From NCBI GenBank assembly GCA_947501845.1, contig CANMXP010000009.1, positions 1 through 64,000 of the forward strand: 64,000 nt of DNA, given 5' to 3'. The DNA comes from an uncultured Flavobacteriaceae bacterium. GTDB lineage: Bacteria; Bacteroidota; Bacteroidia; Flavobacteriales; Flavobacteriaceae. Below are positions 37,850 to 45,675 of this stretch, one piece after another (within the stretch, counting starts at the first letter, position 1; each line of letters starts with the position of its first letter). Below the pieces are notes generated by a model, which saw only the letters and a program-made list of their open reading frames with translations, searched no databases and was not told the DNA's origin. A program made the translations under genes and the position numbers.

Positions 37850-38473
37850 TTACTTTCCGCAAGACCCTAATATTTGAGTTGTACGTTCTTTACCCCAATT
37901 AGGATGGAATGGCGTTTCTGGCTTAAAGTTAGCAAAAAGTTCTATGGCTCTTTCCAGGTCTTTACAAAATGGTGTGGTGTCTTGCCCAAAATAGCGTGCA
38001 CTTCCCATATCCCATTCTGCCTTACAATAAACTACTCTTGGGTTTTTTGGTGCAATTTGTGATGCTTTTGCATAGAGTTCAGCGACCTTTCCAGATAAAG
38101 TTGCTCCATATGTAGCACCGTCAAAAGCTACCCATGCCGTGTGCAATAATGCTTGCATCACTAAAATTTCTGGATTATCTTTTGAGATAGCTGTAGCATC
38201 ATTAATTAAATCCTGAGCTTTTTTTAGTTGCGCGGTTAGTTTCTTTTCATCCTTTTCTCCAAAACTGTTAGTAATATTAATCTGAGCAGCATAATAAGGT
38301 GGCAACCAATTATCTGGTTCTGCCTTTGCTATGCGTTCAAACATGTTTGATGCTTCTGCCGAGTTATTGCTTCCCCAAAGTTGAAAAGCTTTTTCCATGC
38401 CTTTTTCATAATTAGTTTGAGAATGCATAAATCCTGAAACTAATAGTGCTGTAATGATAATTAGATGTTTCAT
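37850..38473 (-). CDS. Exported TPR-like protein leading the LytS/LytTR operon
   Basis: 207 residues with a signal peptide (MKHLIIITALLVSGFMHSQ). Helical repeats resemble TPR (AEASNMFERIAKAEPDNWLPPYYAAQI and VAELYAKASQIAPKNPRVVYCKAEW). It is the first gene of the minus-strand operon, 22 bases before the kinase start, so it may be a periplasmic sensor accessory. Confidence 0.8.
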   Translation of the reverse strand: MKHLIIITALLVSGFMHSQTNYEKGMEKAFQLWGSNNSAEASNMFERIAKAEPDNWLPPYYAAQINITNSFGEKDEKKLTAQLKKAQDLINDATAISKDNPEILVMQALLHTAWVAFDGATYGATLSGKVAELYAKASQIAPKNPRVVYCKAEWDMGSARYFGQDTTPFCKDLERAIELFANFKPETPFHPNWGKERTTQILGSCGK

Positions 38474-38634
38474 GTATTTGTATTTATATTAATTATGAAG
38501 CAAATATCCCATCCTACTTCCTATTTTAAAAAACCGACTTACCGAACTGTTATTTTTTCCAGATGAAATGTTAAACTCTAACTATTCATACTTAAAAGTT
38601 ATTAAATTAGTAGGTATATACTAAAAAACCTGGC

Positions 38635-39876
38635 ATGAAAAAATCAATCTTTCTTCTACTAATGCTAATATTTGGGAGCTTTTTGAATACAAGTAATGCC
38701 CAAGTCGTAACCCTTGAAAATAAAATTGTTATAGGCTCCATAGATAGTTTACAATCTACCATACTTAACGAACAACGTAAAATTTGGATTCATGTACCCA
38801 ATACCCAAAAAGGGTCAAAAGAAAAATATCCCGTGGTTTATTTATTAGACGGCGATGCACATTTTGTTTCTGTTACTGGTATGCTTCGACAGATGAGTGC
38901 TATAAATGGCACTACTAAAGTTCCAAAAATGATTATAGTGGCTATTCCCAATACAGATAGAATGCGTGATTTAACGCCTACACATGTTGAAGATGGCAAA
39001 CGTGCTAATACTTCTGGTGGGGGTAAAAAGTTTATGAGTTTTTTGGAAAACGAACTCATTCCATATGTAAATAGTAAATATCCAACAAATCAATACCGTA
39101 CACTTATTGGGCATTCTCTGGGTGGTTTAACTGCTATTAACATACTCCTTAAACGACCATATCTTTTTAACAATTTTATAGCTATAGACCCTAGTTTATG
39201 GTGGGACAATCGTCATGTTTTAAACGAAGCTTCTAATATCTTAAGTTCAAAATCATTGGAAAACAAATCACTTTTTATTGGAATTGCCAATACCATAATG
39301 AATACAGACTATTCAATTAACACTGTTGAAAATGATACAGGTAAAAGAACAAATCATATTCGCGCTATTTTAAAATTCTGCAAGGCCGTGGTTCCCGAAT
39401 CTAAAAGCAAATTAAATTTTGACTATAAATATTATGATAATGATACTCATGGCAGTGTCCCATTAATTACGGAGTATGATGCCTTTCATTTTCTTTTTTC
39501 ATGGTATAACATTGGAGATAAATTTAACATCATAATTAATGAAAAAACATCGACAAAAACAGCTCTAAAAATCCTTAATAAACATTATAAAACGATATCT
39601 GAAAAGTTTGGCTATGCTGTGCCTCCTAGTGAAGATTTAGTAAATCAATTAGGCTATGGATTTATGAATCAAGAAAAAAATGACAAGGCTTTAGCCTTTT
39701 TTAAATTAAATATTGAGAATTTCCCAAATAGCTCGAACGTTTATGATTCTTTAGGCGATTATTATGTTGCACAAAACGAAAATAAAAAAGCAATTGATGC
39801 CTATACTAAGGCTATGGAGACAAATGGGGGCAATGACTACTCTCAAGAAAAGTTAGATCGATTAAAGATGCAATAA
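38635..39876 (+). CDS. Esterase (IroE/Fes type) with C-terminal TPR
   Basis: 413 residues with a signal peptide ending SNAQ. An alpha/beta-hydrolase of the D-type esterase family (YPVVYLLDGDAHFVSVTGML) has its nucleophile Ser in IGHSLGGLTAI and a catalytic His probably in DTHGSVP. A C-terminal TPR pair follows (FFKLNIENFPNSSNVYDSLGDYYVAQNENKKAIDAY). The family includes ferric enterobactin esterases and S-formylglutathione hydrolase-like enzymes; the substrate here is unknown. Divergent from the LytS/LytTR operon by about 160 bases. Confidence 0.82.
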   Translation: MKKSIFLLLMLIFGSFLNTSNAQVVTLENKIVIGSIDSLQSTILNEQRKIWIHVPNTQKGSKEKYPVVYLLDGDAHFVSVTGMLRQMSAINGTTKVPKMIIVAIPNTDRMRDLTPTHVEDGKRANTSGGGKKFMSFLENELIPYVNSKYPTNQYRTLIGHSLGGLTAINILLKRPYLFNNFIAIDPSLWWDNRHVLNEASNILSSKSLENKSLFIGIANTIMNTDYSINTVENDTGKRTNHIRAILKFCKAVVPESKSKLNFDYKYYDNDTHGSVPLITEYDAFHFLFSWYNIGDKFNIIINEKTSTKTALKILNKHYKTISEKFGYAVPPSEDLVNQLGYGFMNQEKNDKALAFFKLNIENFPNSSNVYDSLGDYYVAQNENKKAIDAYTKAMETNGGNDYSQEKLDRLKMQ

Positions 39877-39936
39877 TTATAATGGGCTTACCATCCTTTA
39901 AATCTACAAAAAACAAGATTTGAAAAAGTACTTAAA

Positions 39937-39965
39937 TGTCTGTTCGAGCGCAGTTGAAAACTCTT
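39937..39965. repeat. Fragment of a flavobacterial dispersed repeat
   Basis: TGTTCGAGCGCAGTTGAAAA is of the type GTTCGAGCGCAGTCGAGAACT that I recall as a recurrent intergenic element in Flavobacteriaceae. Reversed, it resembles the TTCGACTCCGCTC core at 121-190. Not searched genome-wide. Confidence 0.4.
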
Positions 39966-40021
39966 AGTGTTTTGATTTTTAATACTTCTTCAAACCTTAT
40001 TCATAATCACTATTTCACACC

Positions 40022-40747
40022 TTATCCCTCATTAAACTTAAAGAATATTGGTAATGCGTAAGCTACTTTTACTGGTTTACCTCGCTGGGTTCCTGGTTTC
40101 ATTTTGGGCAATGACTCTATAATGCGTTCTGCTTCTTTTTCTAAAATTTTGTCTGGACCTCTAGATCTTATGCCTGTAATATGCCCTTTAGAATCTATGA
40201 TAAACATAACTGATACTCGTCCCTGTATACCTAAATCTAGAGCTTCTTGTGGATATTCAAAATTGTTGACCACATGCTCCTGCATTTTTTGTTGAAAACA
40301 ATCTTTCATTTTTTTCTTAGGAAGCCCTTCACATCCTGGGAAAACAGGTACATTTTCAATAATTGCAAAAGCGACCTGTACGTCTTCCTCTACTTCTTCT
40401 ACCTCAATATCGCTAACCTCAACAACATCTCGAATAGCTTCTTCTTGCGATGTTTCAGTACTTTCTATAACAGTTTCTTCTACCTCTTCAACATCATCAA
40501 CAATTTGAATAGATTGCTGAACAGCTACTGGCGGCGGTGGCGGTGGTGGTGTATTCACATTAACAATAGGAATATCCTCCTCTAACTCAGCTTCTACATC
40601 TAAAAGATCTATAATTACATCATCTTTTTCGTAAGTTTTGTATTCTAAAGCTTGCCAAGAAAAAAGCAACATGATGTTAAGTCCTATAGCAAAATATATG
40701 CTACTATTTCTACTTATTTCTAATTTTGGATTCTTTTTAGCTTCCAT
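40022..40747 (-). CDS. TonB-family energy transducer
   Basis: 241 residues: an N-terminal membrane anchor (SIYFAIGLNIMLLFSWQAL), an acidic then proline-rich spacer (VNTPPPPPPPVAV), a coiled segment, and a C-terminal TonB domain with YPQEALDLGIQGRVSVMFIIDSKGHITGIR. It transmits proton-motive force from ExbB/ExbD to outer-membrane receptors. No exbB/exbD is present here. It may serve the TonB-dependent receptor at 45676-47829, though that link is inference. Confidence 0.92.
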   Translation of the reverse strand: MEAKKNPKLEISRNSSIYFAIGLNIMLLFSWQALEYKTYEKDDVIIDLLDVEAELEEDIPIVNVNTPPPPPPPVAVQQSIQIVDDVEEVEETVIESTETSQEEAIRDVVEVSDIEVEEVEEDVQVAFAIIENVPVFPGCEGLPKKKMKDCFQQKMQEHVVNNFEYPQEALDLGIQGRVSVMFIIDSKGHITGIRSRGPDKILEKEAERIIESLPKMKPGTQRGKPVKVAYALPIFFKFNEG

Positions 40748-41045
40748 GACCCTAATATTTATTGATAGTTAATCCTATCATTAATTACTAGCTTAAAATT
40801 ATCATATTATCACAAAAACAACTATGACATTTATCATATCTTAAAAAAATTACAATATTTTGATTATATCATATTTAATTAATCATGTAAACAAAACAAT
40901 TTTCATATAAATACAAACATTTTGAATTAAAAATGATTAGAAAACAATAATAAGAAGCTTCACTATTCGAAAAGAAACTGCAGATAAAAAAACAATAAAT
41001 TAGAATACCTATTCTTCCAATTTATGGGTTAGTGTATAAAAAAAT

Positions 41046-41088
41046 TGTCTCGTTTTAAACAACCTTTACAGTTTTTTAAAACGAGACA
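41046..41088 (-). terminator. Minus-strand intrinsic terminator in the 40.7-41.5 kb gap
   Basis: TGTCTCGTTTTAAA (41046-41059) and TTTAAAACGAGACA (41075-41088) form a perfect 14-bp stem with a 15-base loop. Read leftward on the minus strand, the hairpin is followed by ATTTTTTTATACAC, a good T tract. It ends a transcript that contains the 23-codon ORF just upstream. Confidence 0.75.
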
Positions 41089-41136
41089 TGTTATATTTTG
41101 TTTCAACAATTCTTCTACTAAGAAAATATATGGGAG

Positions 41137-41208
41137 TTAATTAATCCCTTGTGCCTCACTTATAATACGGTCTATAAAATCTGGAATTGTTTGTGATTGA
41201 TAAGACAT
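41137..41208 (-). CDS. Possible 23-residue peptide ORF with its own terminator
   Basis: A 23-codon frame begins MSYQSQTIPD and ends SEAQGIN before TAA. It is preceded in frame by a stop seven codons upstream, so the ATG is the first one available. About 50 bases downstream sits a strong minus-strand terminator. TACATTTA upstream resembles the -7 element but lacks a good TTTG partner. It could be a leader or signalling peptide, a relic, or part of a small RNA; nothing proves translation. The rest of the 753-base gap (40748-41500) is AT-rich and holds no further gene I can support. Confidence 0.35.
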   Translation of the reverse strand: MSYQSQTIPDFIDRIISEAQGIN

Positions 41209-41500
41209 ACGTAGATTATTACTTTTTTAGCTAGTAAATGTATACAACCTAATTAATCTATCACTTTAAATAATGGTTTTCATTAAGAGAAATTAAAGTA
41301 AGTTTTTTATTGATTAGTTCACTAATTACAAAAAATAATAGAATAAAATATCGATAGATAAATTTAAGCCTTATATTTTTACTTTTTTTTAATATAAGAA
41401 ATGCCTTATAAGTGCATATAAAAATTTATTTTTAATTCGTAAACTCCACACGCATTATTAACGTATATATATATACGCAGTGTGTTAAATAAACTTACAT

Positions 41501-42160
41501 GTGAAAATAAAAATTGTGGCCATATTGTTATTAGGATTAATTGGATTTTCATTGAACATAATCAAAAGCGAAACCATTACTACTAGCAAAGTAAAGATTG
41601 AGTGGGGTAACAATTTTAAAGAAAACTTTTCATTTAAAGAAAAATGGAGTTATCCTGAATTTGTATATAGGAACAGATTCGGACAACTAAGTTGTGATGG
41701 AGATTGCCCAATTGAAATTGATTTGATGAAAGATGCGTCAGGTAAAATATATGGAGACTCATTACAGGCATTTTACAAAATTGTTGATACCACGCGCATA
41801 TTCCATTCTTTAAAATCTGAAAATAACATATATGAAAATGCAGGAACTAATTTTATTGAGTTTAAGAAACTGAAAAACGGTATCATAAAAGGAAAATCGT
41901 CAAATAATGTTTCAACACATAGTCGTCTTATTATAGAACTTCAAGAAGATTCTTGCTCGGCTTGGGTTGACTTTAATAGCATTAAAGATTTAAGAAAAAA
42001 TATTTTTCCTCTAGAAAGAGGCACAATTAAAATAGATAAAATATTATTTGAAAAAGGAATTATAAAGGCTGTATTTGATTTCAAATTTAAAAACACTTTA
42101 AATTCTGGTAGTCCCCTATTTTGGAAAGGACAAATTTATAATAAGATAGAAATTGAATAA
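41501..42160 (+). CDS. Exported protein of unknown function
   Basis: 219 residues starting at GTG, with a short N-terminal hydrophobic helix (IVAILLLGLIGFSLNII) that is a signal peptide or anchor. The body is beta-rich (FVYRNRFGQLSCDGDCPIEID, then FIEFKKLKNGIIKGKS) with a CDGDC pair that might form a disulphide or bind metal. I do not recognise the family. Single gene, divergent from the gap region. Confidence 0.6.
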   Translation: MKIKIVAILLLGLIGFSLNIIKSETITTSKVKIEWGNNFKENFSFKEKWSYPEFVYRNRFGQLSCDGDCPIEIDLMKDASGKIYGDSLQAFYKIVDTTRIFHSLKSENNIYENAGTNFIEFKKLKNGIIKGKSSNNVSTHSRLIIELQEDSCSAWVDFNSIKDLRKNIFPLERGTIKIDKILFEKGIIKAVFDFKFKNTLNSGSPLFWKGQIYNKIEIE

Positions 42161-42196
42161 AATATTAAAGACATTAATCCATAACCTCAACAACCA

Positions 42197-42751
42197 ATGA
42201 ATAGAAAACTAAATATTTTAGGAATCAACGGAAGCGCAAGTAGTAACTCTTCAAACCTTGCAATTCTAAAAAGAATAGCAGAAATAGGATGGTCTGACTT
42301 TGACTTGACTATTTTGGACAACCTAGCAGAATTACCACATTTCAAAACTGAGCTAACAAACGAAAACATTCCATCTAAAATAAGGGTGTTTTGGGATCTA
42401 ATAAGAAAAGCTGACGGCATAATAATTTGTACTCCTGAGTACGTTTTCAGTATTCCTAGTGGGTTAAAAAATGCTATTGAGTGGTGTGTTTCAACAACAA
42501 TCTTTTCTGACAAAAAAATTGGTCTTATAACGGCTTCTGCAAGTGGAGTTAAAGCACATGCTGAACTAAAATTGATCATGGAAGCTATTCAAACCAATTT
42601 TACAAAAGATACCACATTACTAATACAAGGCGTTAAAGGAAAAGTGAGTAAAGAAGGTGAAATTATAGATACCAAAACTGATGATGAATTGGAAATGTTT
42701 ATACAATCGTACAAAAAACTAATTAAAACACCTGTAGCTGTTACCGTATAG
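42197..42751 (+). CDS. NADPH-dependent FMN reductase
   Basis: 184 residues with flavodoxin-like fold. The flavin phosphate loop GINGSASSNSSN and the CTPEYVFSIPSGLKNAIEWCV block are signatures of the NAD(P)H:FMN reductase family, which reduces flavins or quinones, sometimes azo dyes or chromate. It lies 36 bases downstream of the exported protein gene, so it may share a transcript with it. Confidence 0.9.
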   Translation: MNRKLNILGINGSASSNSSNLAILKRIAEIGWSDFDLTILDNLAELPHFKTELTNENIPSKIRVFWDLIRKADGIIICTPEYVFSIPSGLKNAIEWCVSTTIFSDKKIGLITASASGVKAHAELKLIMEAIQTNFTKDTTLLIQGVKGKVSKEGEIIDTKTDDELEMFIQSYKKLIKTPVAVTV

Positions 42752-42993
42752 TTTAATGTTTTACAAAAATTTAGATGGGGCACATAAAATTTGAATTATG
42801 ATTTTTTCGAAAACAAGAGTTTTTTCTGCAAACGCTATACACATAACTAAAAATAAATCAACTTACTAATCTATACTTCCACCTGGCACTTACCTACCCC
42901 TCAACTTTCATTTTTAAGATTACTTTTGTAGAAATATTTGCATGTTTAAAAATGTTACACATATTTGCATACTGAATATTAAGTATATATAGT

Positions 42994-43422
42994 ATGAGTT
43001 ATTCATTGTCATTTTCAAAAGCAGTTCTCGTTGTTATCTTTATCTCTGATAAAATACGACAAGGACAATATGACTTTTTATCTACAAAAACTATTTCTGA
43101 AATATTGAATATCCCGAAACCTACTTTAGTAAAAATTTTACAAAACCTTTCAGTTGCAGGAATTATTGAAACTAAAGAAGGTAAACAAGGCGGTATTAGA
43201 TTAATGAAAAAGCCTTCTCAAATTACAATACTTGACATTTTAAATGCTATGGAAACGGGTAAACCGTTATTTCAAACGTCATTCAATATTATGGCTGAAG
43301 GCAAAAGACCAAATAATGCACAAAAATCAATTTCAAGCTTATTAGAAAATGCTGAAAAACAAATGAAAAATATATTGAATCAAAAGACGATAGAAGAAGT
43401 ATTAATTGAAATGAGTAATTAA
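42994..43422 (+). CDS. Rrf2-family regulator without cysteines
   Basis: 142 residues with the Rrf2 winged-helix pattern (LSTKTISEILNIPKPTLVKILQNLSVAGIIETKEGKQGGIRL). Unlike IscR and NsrR it contains no cysteine at all, so it cannot bind an Fe-S cluster and should sense something else, as YwnA-type members do. It is 61 bases before the frameshifted barrel pseudogene. Confidence 0.9.
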   Translation: MSYSLSFSKAVLVVIFISDKIRQGQYDFLSTKTISEILNIPKPTLVKILQNLSVAGIIETKEGKQGGIRLMKKPSQITILDILNAMETGKPLFQTSFNIMAEGKRPNNAQKSISSLLENAEKQMKNILNQKTIEEVLIEMSN

Positions 43423-43483
43423 TATTTTTTTAATCTTAACTAAATATAATAAATATACTTTATAACAATTAAAATCAAATAAA

Positions 43484-44065
43484 AATGAAACATTTAAAAA
43501 CAGGAACTACAGCTATTATTTTTGATACTTTGCATCAATCTTTATTCATCTGCTCAAGAAACTAAAAGTAAAACAAAAATCAGTATTGAAATAGACCCGG
43601 CAACATTTGTATTTAAGGGTTATAGCCTTCACTTACGGTTATTGTGAACATCTATTAATTGGTTTTGGAACTTATGCTATGGACATGCCAGGTCTTTTAG
43701 TAGATTTAAATAACAAGAATAAAGATAAAGGGTGGGATATTAGATTAAATCAAGGATATAGTTTTTTTGGAGAGCATCATTTTACAGAAGTAAACCATAA
43801 ATGGTTTATAGGAAGTCAAATCGGAATCCAAGAGTTTAAAATTCAAAATAGTAATATTAATGGCAACGAAAAAGTCACTAACATCCTTGCTATGGCCTAT
43901 TTTGGTTACACCTTGAAGCCGTTTAAGAACAATCTATATATCAAACCTTGGGCTGGTGTAGGTTATACATCAAAAATAACAGGCAGCAATACTTTAGACA
44001 CTTCTGAGTATGATATTGCACCCATAGCCATGTTCGCAACACTACATATAGGTTATTCATTTTAA
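43484..44065 (+). pseudogene. Frameshifted outer-membrane-protein-like gene
   Basis: Starts ATG AAA CAT at 43484. The frame opens into KHLKTGTTAII, then an extra T in the run at about 43515-43523 shifts the rest (LILCINLYSSAQETKSKT, a clear signal-peptide end) into the next frame. A second shift after GYSLHLR at about 43630-43640 is needed to reach CEHLLIGFGTYAMDMP and the intact C-terminal half ending ATLHIGYSF, a beta-barrel-like end. So two frameshifts break one ancestral gene of about 195 residues. Only the second half has a long frame. Confidence 0.75.
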
Positions 44066-44193
44066 ACTGTTTTTCTTCTTCTCATCATTAATTTCTGTTT
44101 AACAAAAAAAGAATCTGTTTACTGTAACGGTCATTTATCTGCTGTGTCTAAATTATAAAGCAAGTATAGTTATTAACAAAAAAGAGATGCTTT

Positions 44194-44679
44194 ATGATTT
44201 ACAAAACACACTTAAAATTACTAGTAGTCACACTATTTTGTATGACTTCAATTATTACCAATGCTCAAATAAAAAAACCAAAAAAGATGACACAAGAACA
44301 GAAAAATGTATTAAGTACCATTGAAAAAATGACAGGCAATTTTCAAGAAAAAAATATTAATGGCGTTATGTCTTGCTATGAACCCAATGCAGTAGTAGTA
44401 TTTGAACCCGAAACGCCTATATTTGATACAAATGTTCTGAAAGAAATGTTTACAGAAATGTCTATGGCTAATCCTGTGTTTAGTTATAGTGGACATGAAG
44501 TTTTTATAACGGGAAACATCGCTACGCATATAGCCCCATGGCAAATGACAGCAAAAGCTCCAGACGGAACCGAAATAAAACAAAGCGGGCTGTCTGTAGC
44601 TGTATTAAGAAAACAAAAAAATGGTCAATGGCTAATGATATTGGACAATCCCCACGGTCAATTCTTAATGAATAAATAA
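44194..44679 (+). CDS. SnoaL/NTF2-like exported protein
   Basis: 161 residues with a signal peptide ending TNAQ. A NTF2-fold domain (about residues 42-155) includes NVLKEMFTEMS, GHEVFITGNIATHIAPWQM and QNGKWL-like ending. The DUF4440/SnoaL family includes many small-molecule cyclases and ketosteroid isomerase-like proteins; the catalytic pattern is not decisive. A terminator follows. Confidence 0.8.
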   Translation: MIYKTHLKLLVVTLFCMTSIITNAQIKKPKKMTQEQKNVLSTIEKMTGNFQEKNINGVMSCYEPNAVVVFEPETPIFDTNVLKEMFTEMSMANPVFSYSGHEVFITGNIATHIAPWQMTAKAPDGTEIKQSGLSVAVLRKQKNGQWLMILDNPHGQFLMNK

Positions 44680-44692
44680 CAACATTCTAATA

Positions 44693-44728
44693 AACATTTT
44701 GTCTTTGCAGATGTAAAGACAAAATGTT
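44693..44728 (+). terminator. Terminator between the SnoaL-like and sigma genes
   Basis: AACATTTTGTCTTT and AAAGACAAAATGTT form a perfect 14-bp stem over an 8-base loop, followed by ATATTTTTA. It lies only 18 bases before the sigma start codon, so it could also act as a 5' leader structure on that gene. Confidence 0.75.
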
Positions 44729-44745
44729 ATATTTTTAAAATAAAA

Positions 44746-45618
44746 ATGGATAAAAAATCATTTGATATAAAAACCTCAGATACTATTTTAATAGAGCAAT
44801 CTCTAGCAGGTCATAAGGAAGCTTTGGAAAACCTTATTAAAAAACATCAAGATTGGATTTATAATGTTGCCTTAACATTTGTGGGTGACAAAGATGAGGC
44901 AGCTGATTTAACACAGGAAGTTTTAATAAAAATCGTCACAAAATTAGATTCATTTAAACAAAAAAGCAGTTTTAAAACTTGGGCATACCGTATTGTTAAG
45001 AACCATTTTTTGAATATGAAAAGAGGCAAAAATGAAACTGTCCCTCTAACATTTGAAGCATTTGGACATGGGCTTGACCAATTACCTAACGAATCGCTTT
45101 CCAACTATTCTTATGAAGCAGAAAATCATGTTTTAGTAGAAGAGGCTAAAATTAGTTGTATGAGAGGCATGTTGCTATGTCTTGATAGGGAACAACGCAT
45201 GATTTATATTATTGGAGAATTGTTCGAATTCACAGATACCATAGGTAGTGAGATCATGGACATTTCAAAAGAAAATTTTAGAGTTAAGCTCCACAGAGCA
45301 AAAAAGCAGCTTTATAATTTCATGGACAGCAAATGTGGCCTTATAAATAAAAATAATCCTTGTCGTTGTGCCAGAAAAACAGCGGGGTTTATAAAAATGG
45401 GATATGTTGATCCAATAAATTTACACTTTCAGAAAAATACCATTGCTAAAATCAATAACATGATTGATAATAAGTTGGAAACTTATAAAGGGGAAATAAT
45501 ATCCGAATATCAAAAATTATTTCAAGAACATCCTTTTTTACAAAGCCCAGACAAGTTAAAGTCTATAAAGAATTTGCTTTCTTCAAAAACTATAAAAGAA
45601 ACGTTTAATTTCGAATAG
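44746..45618 (+). CDS. ECF-type sigma factor with a long Cys-containing C-terminal extension
   Basis: 290 residues, longer than a typical 160-200-residue ECF factor. Region 2 covers about 25-95 (DEAADLTQEVLIKIV, KTWAYRIVKNHFLN) and region 4 covers about 130-195 (GSEIMDISKENFRVKLHRAKKQLYNFMD). An extension of about 90 residues opens with SKCGLINKNNPCRCARK, which could bind a metal, and continues as a helical tail. Such tails resemble C-terminal extension ECF groups that self-regulate. No anti-sigma gene follows. Confidence 0.85.
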   Translation: MDKKSFDIKTSDTILIEQSLAGHKEALENLIKKHQDWIYNVALTFVGDKDEAADLTQEVLIKIVTKLDSFKQKSSFKTWAYRIVKNHFLNMKRGKNETVPLTFEAFGHGLDQLPNESLSNYSYEAENHVLVEEAKISCMRGMLLCLDREQRMIYIIGELFEFTDTIGSEIMDISKENFRVKLHRAKKQLYNFMDSKCGLINKNNPCRCARKTAGFIKMGYVDPINLHFQKNTIAKINNMIDNKLETYKGEIISEYQKLFQEHPFLQSPDKLKSIKNLLSSKTIKETFNFE

Positions 45619-45675
45619 AACATGTATAAACCATTTGTAATTATACAGACTGTAGGTTAAAATCAAACCATTTTC

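Noticed and set aside
41465-41476. TATATATATATA run
   Set aside because: Short simple-sequence AT run in an AT-rich promoter area; no evidence of function.
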